Shown in pieces: positions 23,859-31,810 of a DNA stretch of 32,274 bases (its first letter is position 1; each line of letters opens with the position of its first letter). Location: the NCBI GenBank assembly GCA_937901465.1, contig CALGTU010000024.1:1-32274 (forward strand), given 5' to 3'. The translations under genes were made by a program, and so were the position numbers. Under the pieces are notes generated by a model. It worked only from the letters and a program-made list of their open reading frames with translations, did not search any database and had not been told where the DNA came from. Origin of the DNA: an uncultured Clostridia bacterium (lineage in GTDB: Bacteria; Bacillota; Clostridia; Oscillospirales; Ruminococcaceae).

Positions 23859-24746
23859 TTAAATTCCCGTAAGGTCAAACGGGGGAGTGTATTCTTCTTT
23901 AGCAGACGACCTTTCCTGCATAAATCCTGTAAGTCCCAGAGATACAGCAAGGTCTACTGCCTTATTATATTCAAGTGTTGAAATTTTACGGCTTATTTCT
24001 TTATATGAAAACGCTTTGTGACAAGGGGTATACTGACTCATAAGCGATATGAGAACTTCTTTTTCGGGAAAATGTTCCGCGATATATCTGAGTACTTTTT
24101 CTGTATCACGAAAATTATTCGGCAAGGTTAGGTGTCTTATAATCATACCTTTTTTCATAATTCCGTTATCATCAAATATAGGTTTTCCTACCTGTGAGAA
24201 CATTTCATCAAGTGCTTTTTTAGCGGTGTCGGGATAATTTTTTGCAGACGAGTATTTCTCTGCTATTACAGAATCCATATATTTCATATCGGGAAGATAT
24301 ATATCAACATATCCTTTAAGTATACGGAGCGTTTCAACTTTTTCATATCCGCCCGAATTATATACAACAGGAATTTTAAGCTTTGATTTTACCATATCAA
24401 GCGATTTTATTATCATAGGAACATAAGGCGAGGCGGTGACAAGATTTATATTGTTAGCACCCTTTTCCTGAAGTTCCAGAAAAATTTCTGAAAGTCTTTC
24501 TTCTGAAATTTCTTTTCCATAACATTCATCGCTGATTTTATAGTTCTGACAAAAACAGCATTTCAAAGGGCAACCTGAAAAGAAAACAGTTCCCGAACCT
24601 TTTTCGCCGCTGATACATGGTTCTTCCCAGAAATGAAGAGAAGCCCTTGCTATTTTTATTTTATCATTTGCACCGCAATAGCCTTTTGATACAGTGCGGT
24701 CAGCCTTACATTCACGGGGGCAGAGAGAACATTCTTTTATATCCAA
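23859..24746 (-). CDS. PflX-like radical SAM protein
   Basis: About 295 residues. An N-terminal cysteine motif CSLCPRECKADR is followed by SGCPLKCCFCQNYKIS, the CxxxCxxC motif that holds a [4Fe-4S] cluster and splits S-adenosylmethionine. NLVTASPYVPMI, YNSGGYE and DIYLPDMKY are the usual PflX-type barrel motifs. These proteins are annotated as putative pyruvate formate-lyase activating enzymes, but their target is mostly unproven and no pfl gene lies here. An ATG at 24759-24761 would add five residues but touches the terminator hairpin and has no RBS. The TTG at 24744-24746 has GGGGG eight bases upstream and is my choice. Confidence 0.85.
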   Translation of the reverse strand: MDIKECSLCPRECKADRTVSKGYCGANDKIKIARASLHFWEEPCISGEKGSGTVFFSGCPLKCCFCQNYKISDECYGKEISEERLSEIFLELQEKGANNINLVTASPYVPMIIKSLDMVKSKLKIPVVYNSGGYEKVETLRILKGYVDIYLPDMKYMDSVIAEKYSSAKNYPDTAKKALDEMFSQVGKPIFDDNGIMKKGMIIRHLTLPNNFRDTEKVLRYIAEHFPEKEVLISLMSQYTPCHKAFSYKEISRKISTLEYNKAVDLAVSLGLTGFMQERSSAKEEYTPPFDLTGI

Positions 24747-24762
24747 AATAATAACCCCCATA

Positions 24763-24796
24763 AAAATAGACTGAGTATTGCTACTCAGTCTATTTT
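24763..24796 (-). terminator. Terminator after thiT
   Basis: A perfect 15-base stem (24763-24777 with 24782-24796) with a four-base loop, with T runs on either strand. On the minus strand it ends thiT and abuts the next gene. Confidence 0.9.
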
Positions 24797-24821
24797 AACA
24801 TACATCAGTCAATTAGTAAAG

Positions 24822-25403
24822 CTATTCAGCAAGAATGATTTTCTTAGTCTGAGGAACTTTAAGAAGTGCTGTTGCTCCTATGAGTGTGAAAATAAGTTCG
24901 GGGAGCATATAAGATGCATTGTAGATTATGCTGTAAATCCACGAGTTTTCGGTATAGAATCCTTCCCATAACATTCCCATTGAGGCGAAAATTACAACTC
25001 CGCTTAAAAAATGACATAAAAGTCTTGAAAGAATAGCTATAGTTATGCCTATAAGCTGACCTGCAAGGCCTTTTTCTCTGAAAATTCCCGCGATGCCAAG
25101 GCTTGTAAAGGGGAGTATGTAATCAAGCATAATACAGCCTATAAGCATTAAAGGGGTAAGTCCCCAAGCGAAAAGTCCGTCAAGAACTATACCCTGGAAA
25201 AGTTGAATAAGTGCGAATACAAAAGATACTCCGAGTCCTTTATAAACGCCGTGTCTTAAACTGAAAACAGCAATAGGAAGCATCGAAAGAAGTGTTATCG
25301 AGCCACCCCATGGCAGTTTATAGATTTTGATGAAACTGAGTACTGTTGCGAGTGCTATCATTATAGCACCCTCTACGAGTGTTTTAAGTTTTGTGTTTTT
25401 CAT
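24822..25403 (-). CDS. thiT: Thiamine-specific ECF transporter S component
   Basis: A 193-residue membrane protein with about six spans. The first span, EGAIMIALATVLSFIKIYKL, has the small-residue AxxxA face that meets EcfT in ECF transporters, and PWGGSITLLSMLPI and GMLWEGFY match ThiT. It binds thiamine outside and delivers it with the shared EcfA-EcfA'-EcfT module, which is encoded elsewhere. A TPP riboswitch with terminator lies directly upstream, which fixes the substrate as thiamine or a close relative. The RBS AAAGGATG lies nine bases before the ATG. Confidence 0.93.
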   Translation of the reverse strand: MKNTKLKTLVEGAIMIALATVLSFIKIYKLPWGGSITLLSMLPIAVFSLRHGVYKGLGVSFVFALIQLFQGIVLDGLFAWGLTPLMLIGCIMLDYILPFTSLGIAGIFREKGLAGQLIGITIAILSRLLCHFLSGVVIFASMGMLWEGFYTENSWIYSIIYNASYMLPELIFTLIGATALLKVPQTKKIILAE

Positions 25404-25451
25404 AAATTTACATCCTTTCTTATTACCTGAAAAGAAGGATAAGATTCTTTC

Positions 25452-25486
25452 ATAAAATAAAAACCGCCAGGAAAAATCCTGACGGT
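25452..25486 (-). terminator. Regulated terminator between TPP aptamer and thiT
   Basis: On the minus strand ACCGTCAGGA pairs with TCCTGGCGGT (25463-25486) around a four-base loop, followed by TTTTTATTTTAT. It is the expression platform of the riboswitch: TPP binding should allow this hairpin to form and stop transcription. Confidence 0.85.
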
Positions 25487-25504
25487 AAATTCTCTCACGA
25501 AAGA

Positions 25505-25603
25505 TATTTTCCTACGTCGGTATTATCCGCATCAGGTTATGGGTCGAAGTTCGTTACGCCGGCAGTAATACTTCCTCTCAGCCTTTCTCAAAAGCTCCCC
25601 TAT
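25505..25603 (-). promoter_or_regulatory. TPP riboswitch (THI element) controlling thiT
   Basis: On the minus strand the aptamer holds the conserved blocks in order: GGGGAGC, GGCTGAGAGGAAG, CGACCCATAACCTGATGCGG, ATAATACCGACGTAGGAAAA. CTGAGA and ACCTGAT are the parts that contact TPP's pyrimidine, and GCGGATAATACCGACGTAGG the diphosphate side. It lies about 15 bases before the terminator at 25452-25486, so it most likely switches thiT off by early termination when TPP is plentiful. Confidence 0.95.
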
Positions 25604-25620
25604 TGTTAAATTGTAAACAC

Positions 25621-25649
25621 ATTATACATCACAAAAAGATGTTTGTCAA
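25621..25649 (-). promoter_or_regulatory. Promoter of the thiT riboswitch transcript
   Basis: Minus-strand perfect TTGACA and TATAAT with a 17-base spacer, starting four bases after the pyk stop codon. Confidence 0.88.
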
Positions 25650-25653
25650 GCGT

Positions 25654-27075
25654 TTATTCGATAGTTGTTACCTTAAGCATATTTGTTGTTCCTGAAATAC
25701 CCAAAGGAATACCCGCTGTTATGATGATTTTATCTCCCGGTGCAAGAAGATTCTGTTCTTCTGCTCTTTCAACAGCGTGAGCGAAAAGTTCATCGGTATT
25801 TGTCTTTTCATCACATAAAACGGGAGTTACTCCCCATGACATATTCATCTGTCTGCATATCATAGCAGAGGGAGAACAACCGATAATACTGCAATGCGGA
25901 CGATATTTTGAAATCATTCTCGCAGTTTTACCCGTTTTTGTAACGGTTACTATTGCTTTTGCTTCAAGGCTATGAGCGGTTGTTACAGTTGCAACGGATA
26001 TAGCGCCTGTTATATCAGGACTCGCCTCGATATCTCTGTGTGCAAAACGATGTTCATAGTTTATATCTTCTTCTGTTGTTTCGGCGATAAGAGCCATTGT
26101 TCTTACAGCTTCAACGGGGTGTTTACCCGCAGCTGTTTCGCCCGAAAGCATAATAGCACTTGTTCCGTCATATATTGCATTTGCGATGTCGGTTATTTCC
26201 GCTCTTGTAGGACGGGGATTTGTTATCATTGATTCAAGCATCTGTGTTGCTGTGATTACCTGCTTGCCTGCGTTGTATCCTTTTTTGATAAGTTCTTTCT
26301 GAATAGCAGGAATCTGTTCAAAAGGAATTTCAACGCCCATATCTCCTCTTGCAACCATTATTCCGTCTGCTGCGTCGATTATTTCATCAATGTTGTCGAC
26401 GCCGTCCATACTTTCAATCTTTGCGATTATGCGGGGCGTTGTCCAGCCTATAGATTTTGTGAATTTCTTTAAGTAGTTTATATCGGCAGATGAACGGACA
26501 AAACTTGCGGCGATAAAATCAAATCCCATTTTAGCACCGAATTCAAGGTCTTCCATATCTCTGTCTGAAAGATAAGGCATAGAAAGCTCAACTCCGGGAA
26601 CGTTTATGCCCTTGCTGTTTGAAATAACTCCGCCATAGATTACCTTACAGAAAATTTCTTTTCCCGAAACCTTTTCGACAATCATTTCAACAAGACCGTC
26701 GTTTATAAGTATTCTTGTTCCTCTTGTAACATCCATAGGTAATTTATCGAATGTGATAAATCCCTTTTTGTCATCACAAAGGCATTCTTCTGTCGTAAGT
26801 ATATACTCAGCGCCGTCCTCAAGGGTGACGGGTTTGTCATCAACAAATCTGCCGAGTCTTATTTCGGGGCCTCTTGTGTCAAGCATTGTTGCTATGTGAA
26901 GACCAAGTTCTTCTCTTAAAGAAACGATTTCTTCAAAACGCTTCTTGTGTGTTTCATAATCCCCATGTGAAAAATTGAAACGCGCAACGCTCATTCCTGA
27001 AAGCATAAGATTTTTTAAAACTTCTCTGTCGTCTGTTGAAGGGCCTACTGTACAGACGATTTTTGTTTTTCTCAT
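25654..27075 (-). CDS. pyk: Pyruvate kinase
   Basis: A 473-residue glycolytic enzyme that converts phosphoenolpyruvate and ADP to pyruvate and ATP. RKTKIVCTVGPS and MSVARFNFSHGD are the N-terminal barrel motifs. IAKIESMDGVDNIDEII holds the catalytic Lys and metal-binding Glu, GIMVARGDMGVEIP the metal-binding Asp region, and MLESMITNPRPTRAEITDIA the active-site signature. The C-terminal domain ends at VTTIE, without the extra PEP-utiliser domain found in Bacillus enzymes. The RBS is GGAGG. It has its own promoter, divergent from the GntR-ABC operon. Confidence 0.96.
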   Translation of the reverse strand: MRKTKIVCTVGPSTDDREVLKNLMLSGMSVARFNFSHGDYETHKKRFEEIVSLREELGLHIATMLDTRGPEIRLGRFVDDKPVTLEDGAEYILTTEECLCDDKKGFITFDKLPMDVTRGTRILINDGLVEMIVEKVSGKEIFCKVIYGGVISNSKGINVPGVELSMPYLSDRDMEDLEFGAKMGFDFIAASFVRSSADINYLKKFTKSIGWTTPRIIAKIESMDGVDNIDEIIDAADGIMVARGDMGVEIPFEQIPAIQKELIKKGYNAGKQVITATQMLESMITNPRPTRAEITDIANAIYDGTSAIMLSGETAAGKHPVEAVRTMALIAETTEEDINYEHRFAHRDIEASPDITGAISVATVTTAHSLEAKAIVTVTKTGKTARMISKYRPHCSIIGCSPSAMICRQMNMSWGVTPVLCDEKTNTDELFAHAVERAEEQNLLAPGDKIIITAGIPLGISGTTNMLKVTTIE

Positions 27076-27135
27076 ATGTGTTTTTCCTCCGATATATATA
27101 ATAAAGTAATATATGATATTTTAATATACCTTTAT

Positions 27136-27164
27136 ATTATACAACTATAACGGCAAAAAAACAA
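27136..27164 (-). promoter_or_regulatory. Promoter of pyk
   Basis: Minus-strand TTGTTT, 17 bases, perfect TATAAT, about 60 bases before the start codon. Confidence 0.6.
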
Positions 27165-27191
27165 CAAAGAAAAATTTTTTTGAAAAAGTAC

Positions 27192-27220
27192 TTGACAAGA
27201 GGTGTACTATGTGTTATAAC
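27192..27220 (+). promoter_or_regulatory. Promoter of the micropeptide-GntR-ABC operon
   Basis: Perfect TTGACA, 17 bases, TATAAC. Its spacer and -10 box overlap the repeats at 27203-27246, as expected for a repressor-controlled promoter. Confidence 0.8.
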
Positions 27221-27246
27221 TGTACTATGATAACTAATACAGTTAT
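27203..27246 (+). promoter_or_regulatory. Candidate operator for the GntR/YtrA-type repressor
   Basis: TGTACTATG occurs twice, at 27203-27211 and 27221-27229, 18 bases apart, i.e. on almost the same face of the helix. A perfect nine-base inverted repeat, ATAACTGTA (27216-27224) and TACAGTTAT (27238-27246), overlaps them. The set covers the -10 box and likely transcription start. Binding by the GntR-type protein encoded downstream is inferred from position. Confidence 0.65.
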
Positions 27247-27266
27247 TACGGGGAAGGAGAAAAAAT

Positions 27267-27371
27267 ATGATAACAACAATGAATGTTACAGCACTTATGA
27301 TAGCATCACTGCTTGTCTTTGGCATAGGTGCGGTAGCGGCGATAGTTATTGCTGTAAGAAAGGAGAATTGA
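27267..27371 (+). CDS. 34-residue single-span membrane peptide, first gene of the ABC operon
   Basis: A very short gene: the peptide starts MITTMNVTALM, has one hydrophobic stretch (IASLLVFGIGAVAAIVIAV) and ends in the charged RKEN. It should sit in the membrane as one helix with its basic end inside. AAGGAG lies seven bases before the ATG, and the gene is the first after the promoter and operator. The next peptide gene begins four bases after its stop, with its RBS inside this gene's last codons. I know no named family, although the B. subtilis ytr operon also starts with a short gene, ytrG. A role in tuning the ABC transporter or sensing membrane stress is conjecture. Confidence 0.7.
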   Translation: MITTMNVTALMIASLLVFGIGAVAAIVIAVRKEN

Positions 27372-27375
27372 TTTT

Positions 27376-27465
27376 ATGTTTTCTTTAACAGGTCTTATAA
27401 TAGTTGCAGCAATAATAGTTATTGCGGCGGGCGTTATAATCGGTATAGCGGCGTCTAAAAAGTGA
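27376..27465 (+). CDS. 29-residue single-span membrane peptide, second gene of the ABC operon
   Basis: A second tiny peptide, MFSLTGL followed by a continuous Ile/Val/Ala/Gly helix (IIVAAIIVIAAGVIIGIAA) and the basic end SKK. AAGGAG lies ten bases upstream, overlapping the end of the first peptide gene, and the GntR-type gene starts 13 bases after its stop with its own AAAGGAGG. The build (short start, one span, basic tail) is like that of the first peptide, so the two may have arisen by duplication, though direct similarity is low and compositional. No family is known to me. Confidence 0.68.
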   Translation: MFSLTGLIIVAAIIVIAAGVIIGIAASKK

Positions 27466-27478
27466 AAGGAGGAACAGA

Positions 27479-27838
27479 ATGTTTACTATTGATTTACAAA
27501 GCAGAATTCCTATTTATGAACAGCTCTATAAAAAGATAATGAGCCTTGTTATGAAGGGCGTTCTCAAAAAAGGTGACCAGTTGCCTTCTGTTCGTGAAAT
27601 GGCAAAAACACTCAGCGTTAACCCCAATACCATTTCAAAAGCCTATAACGAACTTGAACGTGACGGAATAATCTATTCTCTGGCAGGAAGGGGAAGTTTT
27701 GTCGGAGATATTGATAACGAAAAGATTATTTCTGAAAAACTCAAAGCGTTTGATGAGGCTGTTGACAATGCATTTGCAGTTGGTATAGATGCTGAAACTC
27801 TTTCAAAGAGAATACTTGACAGGGGGAAGAAAAAATGA
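27479..27838 (+). CDS. GntR family regulator, YtrA subfamily
   Basis: A 119-residue repressor. It opens with IDLQSRIPIYEQLYKKI, then a winged helix: LKKGDQLPSVREMAKTL, SVNPNTISKAYNELERDGI and the wing LAGRGSFV. The short C-terminal part of about 40 residues, with no large ligand domain, marks the YtrA subfamily, which typically controls a neighbouring ABC transporter. Its stop overlaps the ATPase start by four bases (ATGA). Binding to the repeats at 27203-27246 would make the operon self-regulated. Confidence 0.93.
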   Translation: MFTIDLQSRIPIYEQLYKKIMSLVMKGVLKKGDQLPSVREMAKTLSVNPNTISKAYNELERDGIIYSLAGRGSFVGDIDNEKIISEKLKAFDEAVDNAFAVGIDAETLSKRILDRGKKK

Positions 27839-28740
27839 TTGAGATAAAAGGTGTAACAAAAAAATTCGATAATAAATTTATAGCTCTTGATAATATTGAC
27901 CTTACCATTCCGACAGGAACAGCATTCGGACTTTTAGGTTCCAACGGTGCAGGTAAATCGACAATACTCAGACTTATTGCAGGTATCTATAAGCAGGAAG
28001 AAGGAACTGTAAAAGCAGACGGCGAAGACATTTTCGATAATATTTCTGTTAAAGAAAGAGTTTTCTTTATAGATGATGAAACAGTTCAGTTTTCAAAATA
28101 CACTCTTAAATCCCTCAAGGATTTCTATAAGGGATATTATCCTAATTTTTCAGAAGAACTTTTTGAAAAGTTAAGAGCACAGGTTAATCTTCCTATGGAT
28201 AAAAGAATTGACCGTTTTTCAAAGGGTATGAAGCGTCAGGCTATCGTTATAGTAGGTCTTGCTTGTAAAACAGATTATCTTCTTTTAGACGAAGCTTTCG
28301 ACGGGCTTGACCCCACAATGAGAATTATCGTTAAGAAAATGCTTGTTGACGCTATGCTCGACAGAAATCTTACAGCGATAATTTCTTCTCATAACCTTAA
28401 GGAAATAAACGAAGTCTGCGATACAGTAGCACTTTTACATAAAGGAAAAATCCTCTTCAACCGTGACCTTGATTCTGTTAAGGGGAATATTCATAAGGTT
28501 CAGGCGGCATTTGCTGTTGATTATAACGGAAAAGAAGATTTCGAAGGCCTTGATGTTCTTCATTATGAAAGAACAGGAAGCGTTTGCTATCTTATCATAA
28601 AGGGCTCGGAAGAAGAAATCAGAGAAAACTTAAAGGTTAAAAAACCTCTCGTTCTCGATATTGTTCCGCTTTCACTTGAAGAAATATTTATTTATGAAAT
28701 GGAGGGACTCGGATATGACAGCGCAGAAATCAACGGCTAA
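27835..28740 (+). CDS. ABC transporter ATP-binding protein
   Basis: A 301-residue ATPase. Walker A is GSNGAGKST (near residue 40), the signature motif reads FSKGMKRQ, and Walker B with its catalytic Glu is YLLLDEAFDGLDP. SSHNLKEINEVCD contains the switch His. The C-terminal extension of about 90 residues resembles the YtrB/BcrA-type exporters. It powers the permease encoded next; the permease start lies inside the last 26 bases of this gene. Self-protection or membrane homeostasis against peptide antibiotics is typical of such systems, but no substrate is evident. Confidence 0.93.
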   Translation: MIEIKGVTKKFDNKFIALDNIDLTIPTGTAFGLLGSNGAGKSTILRLIAGIYKQEEGTVKADGEDIFDNISVKERVFFIDDETVQFSKYTLKSLKDFYKGYYPNFSEELFEKLRAQVNLPMDKRIDRFSKGMKRQAIVIVGLACKTDYLLLDEAFDGLDPTMRIIVKKMLVDAMLDRNLTAIISSHNLKEINEVCDTVALLHKGKILFNRDLDSVKGNIHKVQAAFAVDYNGKEDFEGLDVLHYERTGSVCYLIIKGSEEEIRENLKVKKPLVLDIVPLSLEEIFIYEMEGLGYDSAEING

Positions 28741-31183
28741 GAATAATTACTTCATGGTCAATTTCAGAAACCGTCTGAAATCCAATATGAAAACATCAAT
28801 CATCATAACAATTCTTCATATCCTCGCTGTTCCTATGGTTCTTTTACAGGGAATTATATCCTGGATATCAGAAGAAAACTATGACAAGGCTTATCTTCTC
28901 GCACTCAAAGCAGTAGGCGGAAATGAAAGACTTGTAAATTATGATGCACTTCCAAAGGTATATGATTTCAACGAAGCATATATATTCATAGGCTTTTTAG
29001 CACTCGGAATTGCAATCCTTTCGGGAATTTTAATCGCACTTTCAAACTACAGTTATCTTTATAAGAAAACTCAGGTTGATATGATTTATTCACTCCCCTT
29101 GACAACAACACAGCGCTTTTTCAGCGACTTTTTATCAGGGGTAACAAGTTATATCGCACCCTTCATCGCATCAGGATTTTTAACACTCATCCTCTGCTTT
29201 GTGGGAAGAGCAACAATAGTAGACTGGGTAAATACGTTTGAAGGCGCAGGCTTCGGTTTTCAGACAGTAGGTCAGCTTTTATTCCAGTGTTATCTTTATG
29301 GAACTTTTGTTCTTCTTATGGTCTATACAATTTCTGTTCTCGTTATTTCCTGCTGTGGAAATATCGTTGAATCAGGACTTTATATCTTCGCAACAAACAT
29401 TCTTATCCCTTCAACAATAGCAGTTTTCACACTCATCCTTTTCGGCGATTTATATGGTATTGATGTTGAAAGACTTGCTATTAAGGCAATATGCCCCACA
29501 AGCCCGTTCGGTGCATTCATATCATTTGTTGATGTTATAGATACAGTTGAATATGGCTATGGCGGAGTAACAACAATGTTTGATGTTATAGTTCATCATC
29601 TTTTACCTTTCATATTCTTTACTGTTCTTTATGGAGTAGCGGCATTCTTCCTTTATAAGAACAGAAAAGCAGAAGATGTTTCAAAGCCTTTCGTTTATAA
29701 ACTCTTCTATTATATCATCAGTACAGCGGTTGTATTCTGTATCGTATCAATTTTCATCGGCGAAAACGGACTCGGCGGAGAAGGCGGATTCCTTCCTCTT
29801 CTTATAATAAGCGGAATTGTATTCTTCATTATGGATATTATCGCAAACCGCGGATTCAAGAAATTCTGGGTTTCTGTTATAAGATTCGTTGCAACAATGG
29901 TTGTTATGATAGTAGCAGTTTCACTTGTAGGCTTTACAGGCGGATTTGGAATGGTGAAATATGTTCCCAACGCTTCATCAATCAGTTCTGTAAGCATCAA
30001 TTCTTATAGCCATTACGGAAGAAGTAACAGAGCTTTAGTTTTTGAATACGAAGAAAACGGCCAGTTCACAATAAAGAACGACGAACTCATAAAGGCAGTT
30101 ATTGATGCACACGAAGCAAATGTAAACCGTTATTCTGATATGAAAGAAGTAGGCGGTTTCTATAAAGATACTGTTTCAACTGTTGATATTACTTATGTAA
30201 CCAATTTCGGAAGAAAGATTTCAAGAGCAAATCTTGAACTCAACGAAAGCGAAGCTAAAATGCTTAATCCTATCTATTCCAGCGATGAATACAGAGAACA
30301 GGCGTTTGCGTTTATAGATAAGGCTGTTTCTGATATAGAGGCAAAAGGCGTAGAGCATAGCGGATACAGTTGTTCTTTTACAGGCGTTTCAAAGAACGGA
30401 ACAGAAATGTATTTCACAAGCGAACTTAAAGATGAACTTTTAGTTGCTATTAAAAACGACCTTGCAAACTATAATGGCGAAGAACTTATAAAGGCAAACT
30501 ACGGATATGTTTCTCTCAATGTAAACTCACGCAATTACGATAATGGTCATTGCTATATCAAACTTCCTCTTTCAGAACAGTTCCCCGAAACACTTGAAGT
30601 TGTAACAAAACTCTATCCCGAATTCGGCGGAAAGGATTTCTTCAAGAATGTAGGCGTATCTCAGATTCTTATCAGAGATTATACAGAAGACGGCGATGCT
30701 GTCAATGTTGAACTTCCTGAAAGTTTTATAAAGAATGCAAGACTCAAGAAAGCCTTTGAAAAGGTTATGGAAGAATCAGTTATTACAGATTCATACAGAA
30801 ACTACGGTGGATTTGTTATTGAGATAAATAGCCTTAGCTATGCAATAGAAGATTGCGAAGAAGCAAGAAGCCTTTATGAATACGCTGTTAAAGGTGCATC
30901 AGATGAAACTACTTATGTAGATGGAAGTATTTATTATTACTATTACAATGACGAATACGGCGAAGGATATGCTGTTGATTTTACAACTGTAGAAGGAGCG
31001 CGCAAAATCATCAAGGATATTGTCTTCGAAGAAGGTTGTATTACATATTTTGAAATCTACGGAGTATCACAATATGAAAAAGAAGGTATTGAATCTTACC
31101 TCTGGTCATATTATTCGGAGATTGAGACGATTTATCATAATATGAACAGCACTGAACCTGCAGAGACATCAATAGTTTACTGA
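28715..31183 (+). CDS. ABC transporter permease with large extracytoplasmic domain
   Basis: An 822-residue membrane protein. Roughly nine hydrophobic segments fill residues 20-405, from TSIIITILHILAVPMVLL to VIRFVATMVVMIVAVSLVGF. TQVDMIYSLPLTTTQRFFSD after the second span is the coupling-helix region seen in ABC-2 type exporters. With nine spans and the N-terminus inside, the last 415 hydrophilic residues lie outside the membrane. That part has many Tyr, Asn and Glu residues and several similar beta-rich stretches; I do not recognise it with certainty, though DUF6449-type domains occur in such permeases. The ATG at 28715 has GGAGGG upstream and overlaps the ATPase gene by 26 bases, so the two are coupled. 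Confidence 0.85.
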   Translation: MTAQKSTAKNNYFMVNFRNRLKSNMKTSIIITILHILAVPMVLLQGIISWISEENYDKAYLLALKAVGGNERLVNYDALPKVYDFNEAYIFIGFLALGIAILSGILIALSNYSYLYKKTQVDMIYSLPLTTTQRFFSDFLSGVTSYIAPFIASGFLTLILCFVGRATIVDWVNTFEGAGFGFQTVGQLLFQCYLYGTFVLLMVYTISVLVISCCGNIVESGLYIFATNILIPSTIAVFTLILFGDLYGIDVERLAIKAICPTSPFGAFISFVDVIDTVEYGYGGVTTMFDVIVHHLLPFIFFTVLYGVAAFFLYKNRKAEDVSKPFVYKLFYYIISTAVVFCIVSIFIGENGLGGEGGFLPLLIISGIVFFIMDIIANRGFKKFWVSVIRFVATMVVMIVAVSLVGFTGGFGMVKYVPNASSISSVSINSYSHYGRSNRALVFEYEENGQFTIKNDELIKAVIDAHEANVNRYSDMKEVGGFYKDTVSTVDITYVTNFGRKISRANLELNESEAKMLNPIYSSDEYREQAFAFIDKAVSDIEAKGVEHSGYSCSFTGVSKNGTEMYFTSELKDELLVAIKNDLANYNGEELIKANYGYVSLNVNSRNYDNGHCYIKLPLSEQFPETLEVVTKLYPEFGGKDFFKNVGVSQILIRDYTEDGDAVNVELPESFIKNARLKKAFEKVMEESVITDSYRNYGGFVIEINSLSYAIEDCEEARSLYEYAVKGASDETTYVDGSIYYYYYNDEYGEGYAVDFTTVEGARKIIKDIVFEEGCITYFEIYGVSQYEKEGIESYLWSYYSEIETIYHNMNSTEPAETSIVY

Positions 31184-31221
31184 TACTAAATAAAAGGAAA
31201 AATTTTCTGATAATAATTTTT

Positions 31222-31270
31222 GTTACCTTGTAAAAAATATTTTTACGACATAAAAATTGAAAGAGGTAAC
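31222..31270 (+). promoter_or_regulatory. Leader hairpin pairing with the lipoprotein RBS
   Basis: GTTACCT (31222-31228) is the exact complement of AGGTAAC (31264-31270), which contains the RBS of the lipoprotein gene. Between them GTAAAAA (31230-31236) and TTTTTAC (31240-31246) form an inner stem. Closing the outer stem would hide the RBS. Confidence 0.45.
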
Positions 31271-31273
31271 AAA

Positions 31274-31810
31274 ATGAAAAAGATTATTATCACAACATTC
31301 ACACTCTGTCTTCTCGCAACCTCTTTAACGGGTTGCGGAAGAAAAGAGGAACCCGCACCCACACCCGAACAGACATCGGTTACAGAAGCTACTTCTGAAA
31401 CAACAACCGAAGAAACGGGTATGGTTGCAAAAGCGCTCTCTGAAATAGGCGACGCTATCGAAAGAATAGGCGAGTGGCCTTCAATGGTTCTTGTTGAAGC
31501 CGAAGATGAATTTCTCGATATGACAGGTCTTGATATGAAAAACGAAAACTACAAGCAGGTTTATATGAGAAGATCAAATCTTGAAGGCGGTTTCGGAGAG
31601 TATATCATCATCGAAGCTGATGATGTTGAAGCAGCACTCAAAGATCTTGAAGCGAGAAAGGAAAGACTCATTTCAATGGATACTCCCTATGAGGAACACA
31701 CAGAACTTGCAAAGGGTGCTATCGTAGGGAAGAACGGAAATTATGTCTACCTTATCGCAAGAGAAAACCCCAAGGAAGTTGAAGATGAACTTCTTTCACA
31801 TTTAGGGTAA
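31274..31810 (+). CDS. DUF4358-like lipoprotein
   Basis: A 178-residue lipoprotein with lipobox LTGC (Cys21), a linker of Pro, Thr and Glu (about residues 25-48) and a folded domain. That domain contains LDMTGLDMKNENYKQVYMRR, YIIIEADDVEAALKDLEARK and NGNYVYLIARE. The pattern matches DUF4358, a Firmicutes family of unknown function usually found as small lipoproteins. It follows the ABC permease gene by 90 bases with no strong promoter, so it may be the last gene of that operon and an accessory on the outer face. The ATG at 31274 is preferred to an upstream TTG because AGAGG lies just before it. Confidence 0.85.
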   Translation: MKKIIITTFTLCLLATSLTGCGRKEEPAPTPEQTSVTEATSETTTEETGMVAKALSEIGDAIERIGEWPSMVLVEAEDEFLDMTGLDMKNENYKQVYMRRSNLEGGFGEYIIIEADDVEAALKDLEARKERLISMDTPYEEHTELAKGAIVGKNGNYVYLIARENPKEVEDELLSHLG

